The notes under the pieces are model-generated. The model was given only the letters and a program-made list of their open reading frames with translations, ran no database searches and had not been told where the DNA came from. This document shows positions 22,938 through 29,204 of a DNA stretch of 36,952 nucleotides, piece after piece. The translations under genes were made by a program, and so were the position numbers. The stretch comes from an uncultured Collinsella sp. (GTDB lineage Bacteria; Actinomycetota; Coriobacteriia; Coriobacteriales; Coriobacteriaceae), in contig UQHK01000020.1 in the NCBI GenBank assembly GCA_900540855.1, forward strand, positions 1-36,952, in the 5' to 3' direction. Position 1 is the stretch's first letter. Each line of letters starts with the position of its first letter.

Positions 22938-23156
22938 GTGAAGAAGGAAGACGCAATTGAGCTCGAGGGTACGGTAAAGGAACCGTTGCCCAACACCATG
23001 TTTAAGGTCGAGCTCGAGAACGGTCATTCGGTTCTGTGCAACATTTCTGGCAAGATCCGAATGAATTACATCCGTATTCTCCCCGGTGACAGGGTTGTCG
23101 TGGAGCTTTCCCCGTACGACCTGACCCGCGGCCGCATCACCTATCGCTACAAATAG
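22938..23156 (+). CDS. infA: Translation initiation factor IF-1
   Basis: 72 residues from the GTG at 22938, the exact usual IF-1 length; a TTG six bases earlier is the alternative start. GAGAAAG lies 10 nt upstream. KKEDAIELEGTVKEPLPNTMFKVELENGH and CNISGKIRMNYIRILPGDRVVVELSPYDLTRGRI are the S1-like OB fold of IF-1, which occupies the ribosomal A site during initiation. Confidence 0.95.
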   Translation: MKKEDAIELEGTVKEPLPNTMFKVELENGHSVLCNISGKIRMNYIRILPGDRVVVELSPYDLTRGRITYRYK

Positions 23157-23181
23157 CGGCACGCATACACGCACTCCATTT

Positions 23182-23257
23182 CCGGCTGCAGGCTTAGCTC
23201 AACCTACGGTCGGATTGTGTGTGAAGACCAGCCATAGTTTTAAACGCCTGCGGCTGG
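23182..23257 (+). ncRNA. Candidate structured leader RNA upstream of rpmJ-rpsM
   Basis: CCGGCTGCAGGC (23182-23193) pairs with GCCTGCGGCTGG (23246-23257) along 12 positions, including two G/U wobbles, enclosing 52 nt. Inside, GGTC (23208-23211) can pair with GACC (23226-23229). It ends 49 bp before rpmJ, at the head of the rpmJ-rpsM-rpsK-rpsD-rpoA-rplQ unit. E. coli has an S4-binding leader before rpsM in the same operon. No known family was recognised; function is inferred from position only. Confidence 0.45.
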
Positions 23258-23306
23258 GCGAGTAGATAGTAGGGAAGTAGTTTGAGCGCTACCGAAAGGA
23301 AGAACG

Positions 23307-23420
23307 ATGAAGGTACGTCCTTCGGTCAAGAAGATGTGCGATAAGTGCAAAATCATTAGGCGCCATGGCAAGGTCCTCGTCATTTGCGAGAACCCCCGTC
23401 ATAAGCAGCGTCAGGGTTAA
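23307..23420 (+). CDS. rpmJ: 50S ribosomal protein L36
   Basis: 37 residues, ATG preceded by AAAGGAAG. MKVRPSVKKMCDKCKII is diagnostic. C11, C14, C27 and H32 form the zinc site, so this is the zinc-binding form. It lies in the conserved infA-rpmJ-rpsM order, with rpsM 14 bp downstream. Confidence 0.96.
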   Translation: MKVRPSVKKMCDKCKIIRRHGKVLVICENPRHKQRQG

Positions 23421-23434
23421 GAGAGGAGACTACG

Positions 23435-23809
23435 TTGGCCCGTATTAATGGTGTCGACCTCCCGCGTGAGAAGCGCGTTGAGATCGGTCTGACCTACATT
23501 TACGGCATCGGCCGCACCACTGCGACGAAGATCTGCGTCGAGTGCAACGTTAACGTGGATACGCGTGTTAAGGACCTCACCGAGGATGAGGTTAACGCCA
23601 TCCGTGATTATATCGATAAGAACCAGATCATGGTTGAGGGCGACCTCCGCCGTGAGCGCAACCAGAACGTCAAGCGCCTTATGGACATCGGCTGCAACCG
23701 CGGCCTTCGTCACCGCAAGGGCCTCCCGGTCCGCGGCCAGCGCACCCACACTAACGCTCGTACCCGCAAGGGCCCGAAGCGTCAGATCGGTGCTAAGAAG
23801 AAGAAATAA
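23435..23809 (+). CDS. rpsM: 30S ribosomal protein S13
   Basis: 124 residues from a TTG start that has GAGAGGAG just upstream and yields MARINGVDLPREKRVEIGLTYIYGIG, the classical S13 N-terminus. NRGLRHRKGLPVRGQRTHTNARTRKG is the conserved C-terminal tRNA-contacting tail. S13 bridges the 30S head to 50S L5. The TTG start is unusual for such a highly expressed gene. Confidence 0.97.
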   Translation: MARINGVDLPREKRVEIGLTYIYGIGRTTATKICVECNVNVDTRVKDLTEDEVNAIRDYIDKNQIMVEGDLRRERNQNVKRLMDIGCNRGLRHRKGLPVRGQRTHTNARTRKGPKRQIGAKKKK

Positions 23810-23823
23810 GGAGCGCTAGATAG

Positions 23824-24228
23824 ATGGCTACTGCTAAGAAGAACGTTCGCGCTGCCCGTCTGAAGCGCGCGGACCGTAAGAACATTTCCGTGGGCCAGGC
23901 TCACATCCGTTCTACGTTCAACAACACGATCGTTTCGATCACCGATCCCCAGGGCAACGTCATTTCCTGGAAGTCGGCTGGCCAGGTGGGCTTCAAGGGC
24001 TCCCGTAAGTCCACGCCGTTCGCTGCCCAGATGGCTGCCGAGGCTGCTGCCAAGCAGGCCATGGAGCACGGTATGAAGAAGGTTTCCGTCTTCGTCAAGG
24101 GCCCCGGCTCCGGTCGTGAGACCGCCATCCGCTCCCTCCAGGCTGCTGGCCTCGAGGTCTCGAGCATCCAGGACAAGACCCCCATTCCGCACAACGGCTG
24201 CCGCCCCAAGAAGCGTCGCCGCGTGTAA
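23824..24228 (+). CDS. rpsK: 30S ribosomal protein S11
   Basis: 134 residues; AAGGAG lies 12 bp upstream of the ATG. AHIRSTFNNTIVSITDPQGNVISWKSAGQVGFKGSRKSTPFAAQ and the terminal HNGCRPKKRRRV identify S11, a platform protein near the mRNA exit. It has standard position and length. Confidence 0.97.
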   Translation: MATAKKNVRAARLKRADRKNISVGQAHIRSTFNNTIVSITDPQGNVISWKSAGQVGFKGSRKSTPFAAQMAAEAAAKQAMEHGMKKVSVFVKGPGSGRETAIRSLQAAGLEVSSIQDKTPIPHNGCRPKKRRRV

Positions 24229-24247
24229 CTGAAAGGATCGTATCAAT

Positions 24248-24844
24248 ATGGCAATCGACAGGACTCCTGTTCTTAAGCGCTGCCGTCAGCTCGGGATCGA
24301 TCCCGCTGAGCTCGGTTACAGCAGCAAGAAGGAATCTATCCGTCAGCCCAAGCGCCGTCGCAAGGAATCTGAGTACGGCATGCAGCTGCGCGAGAAGCAG
24401 AAGGTCAAGTTCATCTATGGCGTTCTGGAGAAGCAGTTCCACGGCTACTTCAACAAGGCCCGTAAGATGAACGGCGTCACCGGTGAGAACCTCATGATCA
24501 TCCTTGAGTCTCGCCTTGACAACGTCGTCTTCCGTCTTGGCTTCGCCCGCACCCGCAAAGAGGCTCGTCAGTCCGTCCGTCACGGTCACTTCACCGTGAA
24601 CGGCAAGCGCGTGGATATTCCGTCCTACCGCGTCAAGGCCGGCGACGTCGTCGCAGTCGGCGAGAAGTTCCGTGACCTCCTCCCCATCAAGGAGGCTCTG
24701 ATTTCCTCCGAGCGCTTTGAGGTCCCTGGCTGGCTCGAGGTCGATATCGAGAAGCTGTCTGGTAACGTGCTCGCTCTGCCGACGCGTGAGCAGATCAGCG
24801 GTGATATCAACGAGCAGCTCATCGTCGAGCTCTACTCTAAGTAG
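24248..24844 (+). CDS. rpsD: 30S ribosomal protein S4
   Basis: 198 residues, ATG after GAAAGGATC. An S4 RNA-binding domain is at about 90-150 (ESRLDNVVFRLGFARTRKEARQSVRHGHFTVNGKRVDIPSYRVKAGD). The N-terminus lacks the four-cysteine zinc cluster, so it is the zinc-free form. S4 nucleates 30S assembly and is the feedback regulator of the alpha operon in E. coli, relevant to the leader at 23182. Confidence 0.97.
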   Translation: MAIDRTPVLKRCRQLGIDPAELGYSSKKESIRQPKRRRKESEYGMQLREKQKVKFIYGVLEKQFHGYFNKARKMNGVTGENLMIILESRLDNVVFRLGFARTRKEARQSVRHGHFTVNGKRVDIPSYRVKAGDVVAVGEKFRDLLPIKEALISSERFEVPGWLEVDIEKLSGNVLALPTREQISGDINEQLIVELYSK

Positions 24845-24876
24845 TCCATCCGGGCTGCTGAGGCTGGAGGTAATAC

Positions 24877-25818
24877 ATGTCAGAATTCATTAGGCCTCAG
24901 GTTCAGGTCGAAGAGATCAACGAGACGTCTGCTCGTGTCTCCGTTGAGCCGCTCGAGCGTGGCTACGGCGATACGCTGGGTAACTCCCTTCGTCGCGTTC
25001 TTCTGTCCTCGCTCGAGGGTGCCGCCGTCGAGGCTATTCAGATCGATGGTGCGCAGCACGAGTTCATGACCATCCCTAACATGGTCGAGGATGTCACCGA
25101 CATCGTCCTGAATGTCAAGGGTCTTGTCTTCAGGGCTCTCGGCACGACCGACGAGGCGACCGCCACCATCTCGGTTGACGGCCCCTGCGAGGTCACCGGT
25201 GCGGACTTCTTTATTCCGTCCGAGTTTGAGCTGGTCAACCCCGAGCAGCACATCGCTACGCTCACCGAGGGTGGCCATCTCACCATGAGCATGCGCATCG
25301 GCTATGGCCGCGGCTATGTTTCTGGCGAGGCCAACAAGCGCGACAACGATCCCATCGGTGTGATCCATGTCGACTCGCTGTACTCGCCGGTTTCCCGTTG
25401 CGCCAAGCTCGTTGAGGCTTGCCGTGTCGGTCAGCATACCGACTACGACCGCCTTGTCCTCGAGATCGAGACCAACGGCTCCATCGCCCCGCGCGACGCC
25501 GTGGTCCAGGCTGCCAATATCATCAACCAGCATATGGCCGCCTTTATGAACCTTGCCGAGACCCCCGAGGTCGAGGAGGAGGCTTCGATCTTCGCTCCCG
25601 AGGTCACCAACGACAACGCCGAGCTGGACAAGCAGATCGAGGATCTGGACCTTTCCGTCCGTTCCTACAACTGCCTTAAGCGCGCCAGCATTCACTCGGT
25701 CCGTCAGCTCGTTGAGTTCTCGGAGAACGATCTGCTCAACATCCGTAATTTCGGTGTTAAGTCGATCGAGGAAGTGAAGGACAAGCTTGAGTCCATGGGC
25801 CTGAGCCTGAAGGCTTAA
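24877..25818 (+). CDS. rpoA: RNA polymerase alpha subunit
   Basis: 313 residues with TGGAGG upstream. The N-terminal dimerisation domain has GYGDTLGNSLRRVLLSSLEGAAV, and GRGYVSGEANKRDNDPIGVIHVDSLYSPV is standard. A linker precedes the C-terminal domain (LDLSVRSYNCLKRASIHSVRQLVEFSENDLLNIRNFGVKSIEEVKDKL), which binds UP elements and activators. It is in the usual place between rpsD and rplQ. Confidence 0.97.
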   Translation: MSEFIRPQVQVEEINETSARVSVEPLERGYGDTLGNSLRRVLLSSLEGAAVEAIQIDGAQHEFMTIPNMVEDVTDIVLNVKGLVFRALGTTDEATATISVDGPCEVTGADFFIPSEFELVNPEQHIATLTEGGHLTMSMRIGYGRGYVSGEANKRDNDPIGVIHVDSLYSPVSRCAKLVEACRVGQHTDYDRLVLEIETNGSIAPRDAVVQAANIINQHMAAFMNLAETPEVEEEASIFAPEVTNDNAELDKQIEDLDLSVRSYNCLKRASIHSVRQLVEFSENDLLNIRNFGVKSIEEVKDKLESMGLSLKA

Positions 25819-25848
25819 TGCTTCGCATATTTGAGGAGAAACTAGACC

Positions 25849-26331
25849 ATGCGTCACAACGTTAAGAAGGGCCTTAAGCTCGGCACCGATGCGAGCCACA
25901 CCAAGGCCATGAAGAAGAGCCTTGCTAAGGCCCTCTTCGAGAACGACCGCATCAAGACCACCGAGACCCGCGCTAAGGCGCTGCGTTCGGTCGTCGATCC
26001 GATCATCACTTGGGCCAAGAAGGGCGACCTGCACTCTCGTCGTCTGGCTATCGCCAAGCTCGGCGATAAGCAGCTCGTTGCCGAGATCTTCGACAAGGCT
26101 GCTCAGGGCATGTGGCAGGACCGCAACGGCGGTTACACCCGCATCATGAAGCTCGGTAACCGTAAGGGCGACAACGCTCCCATCGTTATCATGGAGCTCG
26201 TCACCGAGCCTTGCACGCCTAAGGCCAAGAAGGCTGCTCCGGCCCCCAAGAAGGCCGCTGCTCCCAAGAAGGTCGAGGCTGTCGAGGAGACCGCTGCCGA
26301 GGAGGCTCCTGCTGAGGAGACCGCTGAGTAG
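25849..26331 (+). CDS. rplQ: 50S ribosomal protein L17 with extended C-terminus
   Basis: 160 residues; the standard L17 core ends near residue 122. MRHNVKKGLKLGTDASHTKAMKKSLAKALFENDRIKTTETRAKALR is diagnostic. About 38 extra residues follow, first Lys/Ala/Pro-rich (KAKKAAPAPKKAAAPKK) and then Glu/Ala-rich (VEETAAEEAPAEETAE), predicted disordered. Such tails occur in some actinobacterial L17 proteins. It is the last gene of the ribosomal run, with a strong terminator 26 bp later. Confidence 0.96.
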   Translation: MRHNVKKGLKLGTDASHTKAMKKSLAKALFENDRIKTTETRAKALRSVVDPIITWAKKGDLHSRRLAIAKLGDKQLVAEIFDKAAQGMWQDRNGGYTRIMKLGNRKGDNAPIVIMELVTEPCTPKAKKAAPAPKKAAAPKKVEAVEETAAEEAPAEETAE

Positions 26332-26357
26332 ACATTCCGTCTGCATAGGCTATATTC

Positions 26358-26387
26358 GAGGGGTACGTTCGCGTACCCCTCTTTTTT
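26358..26387 (+). terminator. Intrinsic terminator after rplQ
   Basis: GAGGGGTACG and CGTACCCCTC form a perfect 10-bp stem around a TTCG tetraloop, followed directly by T6. It ends the ribosomal transcript before truA. Confidence 0.95.
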
Positions 26388-26422
26388 GTCGCGATACCGT
26401 TGCTTGTTTGTTGGGAGCGCCC

Positions 26423-27247
26423 ATGACTGCGCCGTCTGATTTCAATTCGATTTCCGAGCTTGACGCCACGCTCGTATTTCGCGTGGCCTATGATGGCTCG
26501 TCGTATAGCGGATTTGCCGAGCAGCCGGGACAGACGACGGTTGCGGGTGAGCTACGTCGAGCCATCGAGACGCTGCTTCGCCGCCCGATCGATCTGACGT
26601 GTGCGGGGCGTACCGATGCCGGCGTGCATGCCGTGGCTCAGTACATCAGCGTGCCCGTAACGGACGCTGAGCTCGCTTGTACGCGCCGTAGGTGGCTGCG
26701 GGCTATGGATGCCCTGCTGCCCAAAGATATCGCCATAAACGAGGTCTACAAGGCCCGTAAAGGCTTTTCTGCGCGTTTTGACGCGCGTTCCCGTACGTAT
26801 ACGTACCGTATTGCCGATCGAGATGCGCGCCCCGTGCTGTCCCGCGGTGCCGTGTGGTGGCATCGCTATCCCTTGGATGTTGAGGCTATGTCTGCTGCCT
26901 GCCCCGCTCTGCTGGGCGAGCAGGACTTTAAAAGCTTTTGCAAGGTTGCTTCGGCCGTTGGCAAGCCCACGCATCGCTGCGTGATGCGTGCCGAATTTGG
27001 TCATGAGGTTGCGTTTGGCGAGGACATCCTGACGTTCACCATCGAGGGCAATGCGTTTCTGCATTCGATGGTCCGTACGATCGTGGGCACGCTTGTCGAG
27101 ATTGGCATGCATCGCCGTGAACCCGAGTGGATGCGCGAGGTCATCGATGCTTGCGACCGTACCGCTGCGGGCCCCACGGCTCCTGCCTGCGGCCTTACGT
27201 TTATGGGCGTGGATTACGATCCCGCCGAGCTTGCCGTGCTCGACTAG
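26423..27247 (+). CDS. truA: tRNA pseudouridine(38-40) synthase TruA
   Basis: 274 residues from the ATG at 26423, preceded by GGGAG; upstream in-frame TTG codons lie in the spacer after the terminator. RVAYDGSSYSGFAEQPGQTTV opens the domain, and the catalytic aspartate lies in CAGRTDAGVHAVAQ. FLHSMVRTIVGTLVEIG is the conserved C-terminal motif. It modifies positions 38-40 of tRNA anticodon stems. It commonly follows rplQ, but here a terminator intervenes, so expression needs read-through or its own promoter. Confidence 0.93.
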   Translation: MTAPSDFNSISELDATLVFRVAYDGSSYSGFAEQPGQTTVAGELRRAIETLLRRPIDLTCAGRTDAGVHAVAQYISVPVTDAELACTRRRWLRAMDALLPKDIAINEVYKARKGFSARFDARSRTYTYRIADRDARPVLSRGAVWWHRYPLDVEAMSAACPALLGEQDFKSFCKVASAVGKPTHRCVMRAEFGHEVAFGEDILTFTIEGNAFLHSMVRTIVGTLVEIGMHRREPEWMREVIDACDRTAAGPTAPACGLTFMGVDYDPAELAVLD

Positions 27248-27260
27248 GGGAGGGCTCGAC

Positions 27261-27277
27261 GTGTCGTGCGTCGACAC
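27261..27277 (+). terminator. Small hairpin after truA
   Basis: GTGTCG (27261-27266) pairs with CGACAC (27272-27277) around TGCGT, 13 bp after the truA stop. There is no T-tract. It is a weak candidate for a 3'-end element in the 161-bp truA-glycosyltransferase gap, which otherwise shows nothing definite. Confidence 0.3.
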
Positions 27278-27408
27278 CTGTCATCTGTGGGCTGCGCGTG
27301 TGCAACATCTGTTCTTGGCGTGCAATGCAACCGGTGTCTCATTGCTTTTATTGCCGGGGTGTACCATGAACCACGGTTTGATTCATTGCTGTCGAGAGGA
27401 CGGATAAT

Positions 27409-28449
27409 TTGGTTCGACGTGGCTCGCATCCGCGACTTTCGGTGATCCTTGTGGTAGAAGGTTCGCCCAGCTATGCGATGCGTGCGCTCGAGAGTATCCA
27501 GAACCAAGACCTCTACGATTTGCAGATTGTCGTTGTCTGTCGCGATACTGCGCCCGGTGTGCGCCATTCGCTTCAAGTTGCTGCCGACAGGGACATCCAT
27601 ATTGATTTGATTGACGTCGAGGACGCGACGCGCGGCGCGTGTCTTCGTGCCGGTTTTGCTGCCTCGCGCGGCTCTCAAATCATCGCCATGAACGCCGATG
27701 AGTGGTTTGCTCCGCAATCCCTTTCCAAGATGGTCGATATCGCGTGCGATACTGCGGCAGACATAGTGTTCCCCACGGTGTCGCTCGACCGCTATGATGC
27801 ACATCGAGAGCGCCATTCGCGTGTCTTGGATGCTGCCTCTATTGTCATCGAAGACAAGTCTTCAATGGTGGCCGGGCTGCCTCAGTTGATTTTAGGCGGC
27901 TTGGTTGCTCAAGTCTCTGGCGTGATGTATAGCCGTCCGCTGTTTGAGGCATGCCTTTTGTGCGACAAGGCGTTTCGCACAGTTGGGTTTATGGCATGCG
28001 CGCTCTCGCAGGCGCAGCGCGTCTCCGGATGCGGCGATGCTTGTTTCCACGCGGTGGCGCCTAAGCTTACAGATGCCTTTGATCCCACCATGTATGCCAA
28101 GGTATCCGATGACACCCGGGCGCTCGACGAGCTTGCGGACTCACTCTCGGAAGCAGATAGCGGTGGTCGGCTCAAGCTGGCAAGCCAAAAGTTCTACTTT
28201 GCCGGACTGGTCGCCTGCATCGAGAATTTGTGTCTGAGCCCGCATGGAGTGTCGTCAATCGAGCGTTCCGCCCGCATGCGTGATATGCTCGAGGCGCCTC
28301 GAACCCGTCAGATGGTCGCCGCGCTCAAGGATAACCATCGGGGACTCGGTCTGTTGTTTGGGCCGATCGCCAGCGCCAAGCCCGCGCGCTGCGTGATGTG
28401 TACGCATCTGGCAGCTTTTCTTAACCGGACGGGCGCAAAAACCGCCTAA
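27409..28449 (+). CDS. Glycosyltransferase family 2-like protein
   Basis: 346 residues from a TTG with GAGAGGA 8 nt upstream. The N-terminal half looks like a GT-A fold: LSVILVVEGSPSYAMRALESIQNQDL is the nucleotide-sugar entry strand, and GACLRAGFAASRGSQIIAMNADEWF provides the DxD-equivalent. The canonical acceptor motifs after that are weak, and the C-terminal 150 residues have no recognised domain, with several cysteines including CVMCTH near the end. It may glycosylate a surface polymer, or be a degenerate family member. It lies alone between truA and argR. Confidence 0.65.
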   Translation: MVRRGSHPRLSVILVVEGSPSYAMRALESIQNQDLYDLQIVVVCRDTAPGVRHSLQVAADRDIHIDLIDVEDATRGACLRAGFAASRGSQIIAMNADEWFAPQSLSKMVDIACDTAADIVFPTVSLDRYDAHRERHSRVLDAASIVIEDKSSMVAGLPQLILGGLVAQVSGVMYSRPLFEACLLCDKAFRTVGFMACALSQAQRVSGCGDACFHAVAPKLTDAFDPTMYAKVSDDTRALDELADSLSEADSGGRLKLASQKFYFAGLVACIENLCLSPHGVSSIERSARMRDMLEAPRTRQMVAALKDNHRGLGLLFGPIASAKPARCVMCTHLAAFLNRTGAKTA

Positions 28450-28460
28450 ACGGCTCATTA

Positions 28461-28488
28461 CGAAACAAACTTGCATAGAATTGTTTCG
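28461..28488. repeat. Inverted repeat downstream of the glycosyltransferase
   Basis: CGAAACAA (28461-28468) and TTGTTTCG (28481-28488) are perfect 8-bp arms with a 12-bp spacer, 12 bp after the stop codon and 94 bp before argR. It could be a regulator site for the argR promoter or a weak 3' hairpin. Confidence 0.45.
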
Positions 28489-28534
28489 AAATGCGTTCTT
28501 ATACACAAAAGCCTTCAAATAGCGTTAAACTATT

Positions 28535-28547
28535 CAATCACTGATTG
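28535..28547. promoter_or_regulatory. Palindrome upstream of argR
   Basis: CAATCA-C-TGATTG, perfect 6-bp arms, 35 bp before the argR ATG. TAAACT at 28525-28530 could be a -10. It may be an operator, possibly for autoregulation, though it is not an obvious match to the E. coli ARG box. Confidence 0.35.
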
Positions 28548-28581
28548 ATTGTCTCCGCCATCTTTTGGAGAGAGGGTTTGT

Positions 28582-29019
28582 ATGGCTAAAAAACGCAATG
28601 GGCGCCAGGATGCCATTAGAGATATTGTGCGCAATAAGGATGTCCGCACGCAGCGCGTGCTGGTCGATGAGCTCCGTGCTATGGGTTTTGATTGCACGCA
28701 GGCGACTGTCTCTCGCGATATTGCCGATATGGGGCTGCGTAAGCTCCCTGAGGGCATCTATGTTCTGGCAGAGGACCTGCACCTGCAGCGTATGGTTTCC
28801 GAGCTCGTAACGGGCGTTCTGCGTACCGATAATCTGGTCATGATCAAGGCTCAGCCTGGCACGGCTTCCGGCATCGCCGCCGCCGTTGATGCGGCAGAGT
28901 TACCCGATGTGCTTGGCTCGCTTGCCGGCAACGATACGATTTTGGTTATTGCCCAGACGGCCGAGGACGGCGAGCGTCTTGAGGCGCTGATCAATAAGCT
29001 GAGCAATTCTCGCAAGTAG
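28582..29019 (+). CDS. argR: Arginine repressor ArgR
   Basis: 145 residues from the ATG at 28582, preceded by GGAGAGAGGG. The N-terminal winged helix has RDAIRDIVRNKDVRTQRVLVDELRAMGFDCTQATVSRDIADMGLRK-type features, with QATVSRDI (about 40-47) as the recognition helix. The C-terminal oligomerisation and arginine-binding domain has QPGTASGIAAAVDAAELPDVLGSLAGNDTILVI. It is a hexameric arginine-sensing regulator of arginine biosynthesis or catabolism. No arg genes are adjacent, so it acts in trans. A terminator follows. Confidence 0.92.
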   Translation: MAKKRNGRQDAIRDIVRNKDVRTQRVLVDELRAMGFDCTQATVSRDIADMGLRKLPEGIYVLAEDLHLQRMVSELVTGVLRTDNLVMIKAQPGTASGIAAAVDAAELPDVLGSLAGNDTILVIAQTAEDGERLEALINKLSNSRK

Positions 29020-29068
29020 GCGTGCGGTTCGTACGCTCGGCACTGCGTGCGCTGACATAGTGGCTTGT

Positions 29069-29102
29069 AAGGGGTATCGACGTTGGTCGGTACCCCTTTT
29101 TT
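29069..29102 (+). terminator. Intrinsic terminator after argR
   Basis: AAGGGGTA (29069-29076) pairs with TACCCCTT (29091-29098), with an inner CGAC/GTCG stem and GTTG loop, ending in T6. It is 49 bp after the argR stop. Confidence 0.9.
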
Positions 29103-29142
29103 GTTTGCCGGTGTAAAGACCGCCCTCCAGGTCGCTTCAAAC

Positions 29143-29180
29143 TAAAAGGCCCCGAGCAGTTCAATAAGCTGCTCGGGGCC
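29143..29180 (-). terminator. Intrinsic terminator of the penicillin-binding protein gene
   Basis: GGCCCCGAGCAG (29148-29159) and CTGCTCGGGGCC (29169-29180) form a perfect 12-bp stem. Read on the minus strand it is followed by TTTTAG, 24 bp after the stop of the minus-strand PBP gene. Confidence 0.88.
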
Positions 29181-29204
29181 TTGTTGACTTTAGTCGCGTA
29201 CTTC

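Noticed and set aside
23182..23257. tRNA gene between infA and rpmJ
   Set aside because: The GGCTTAGCTCAA stretch resembles a D-arm, but there is no acceptor stem, TTCRA loop or anticodon arm of proper size.
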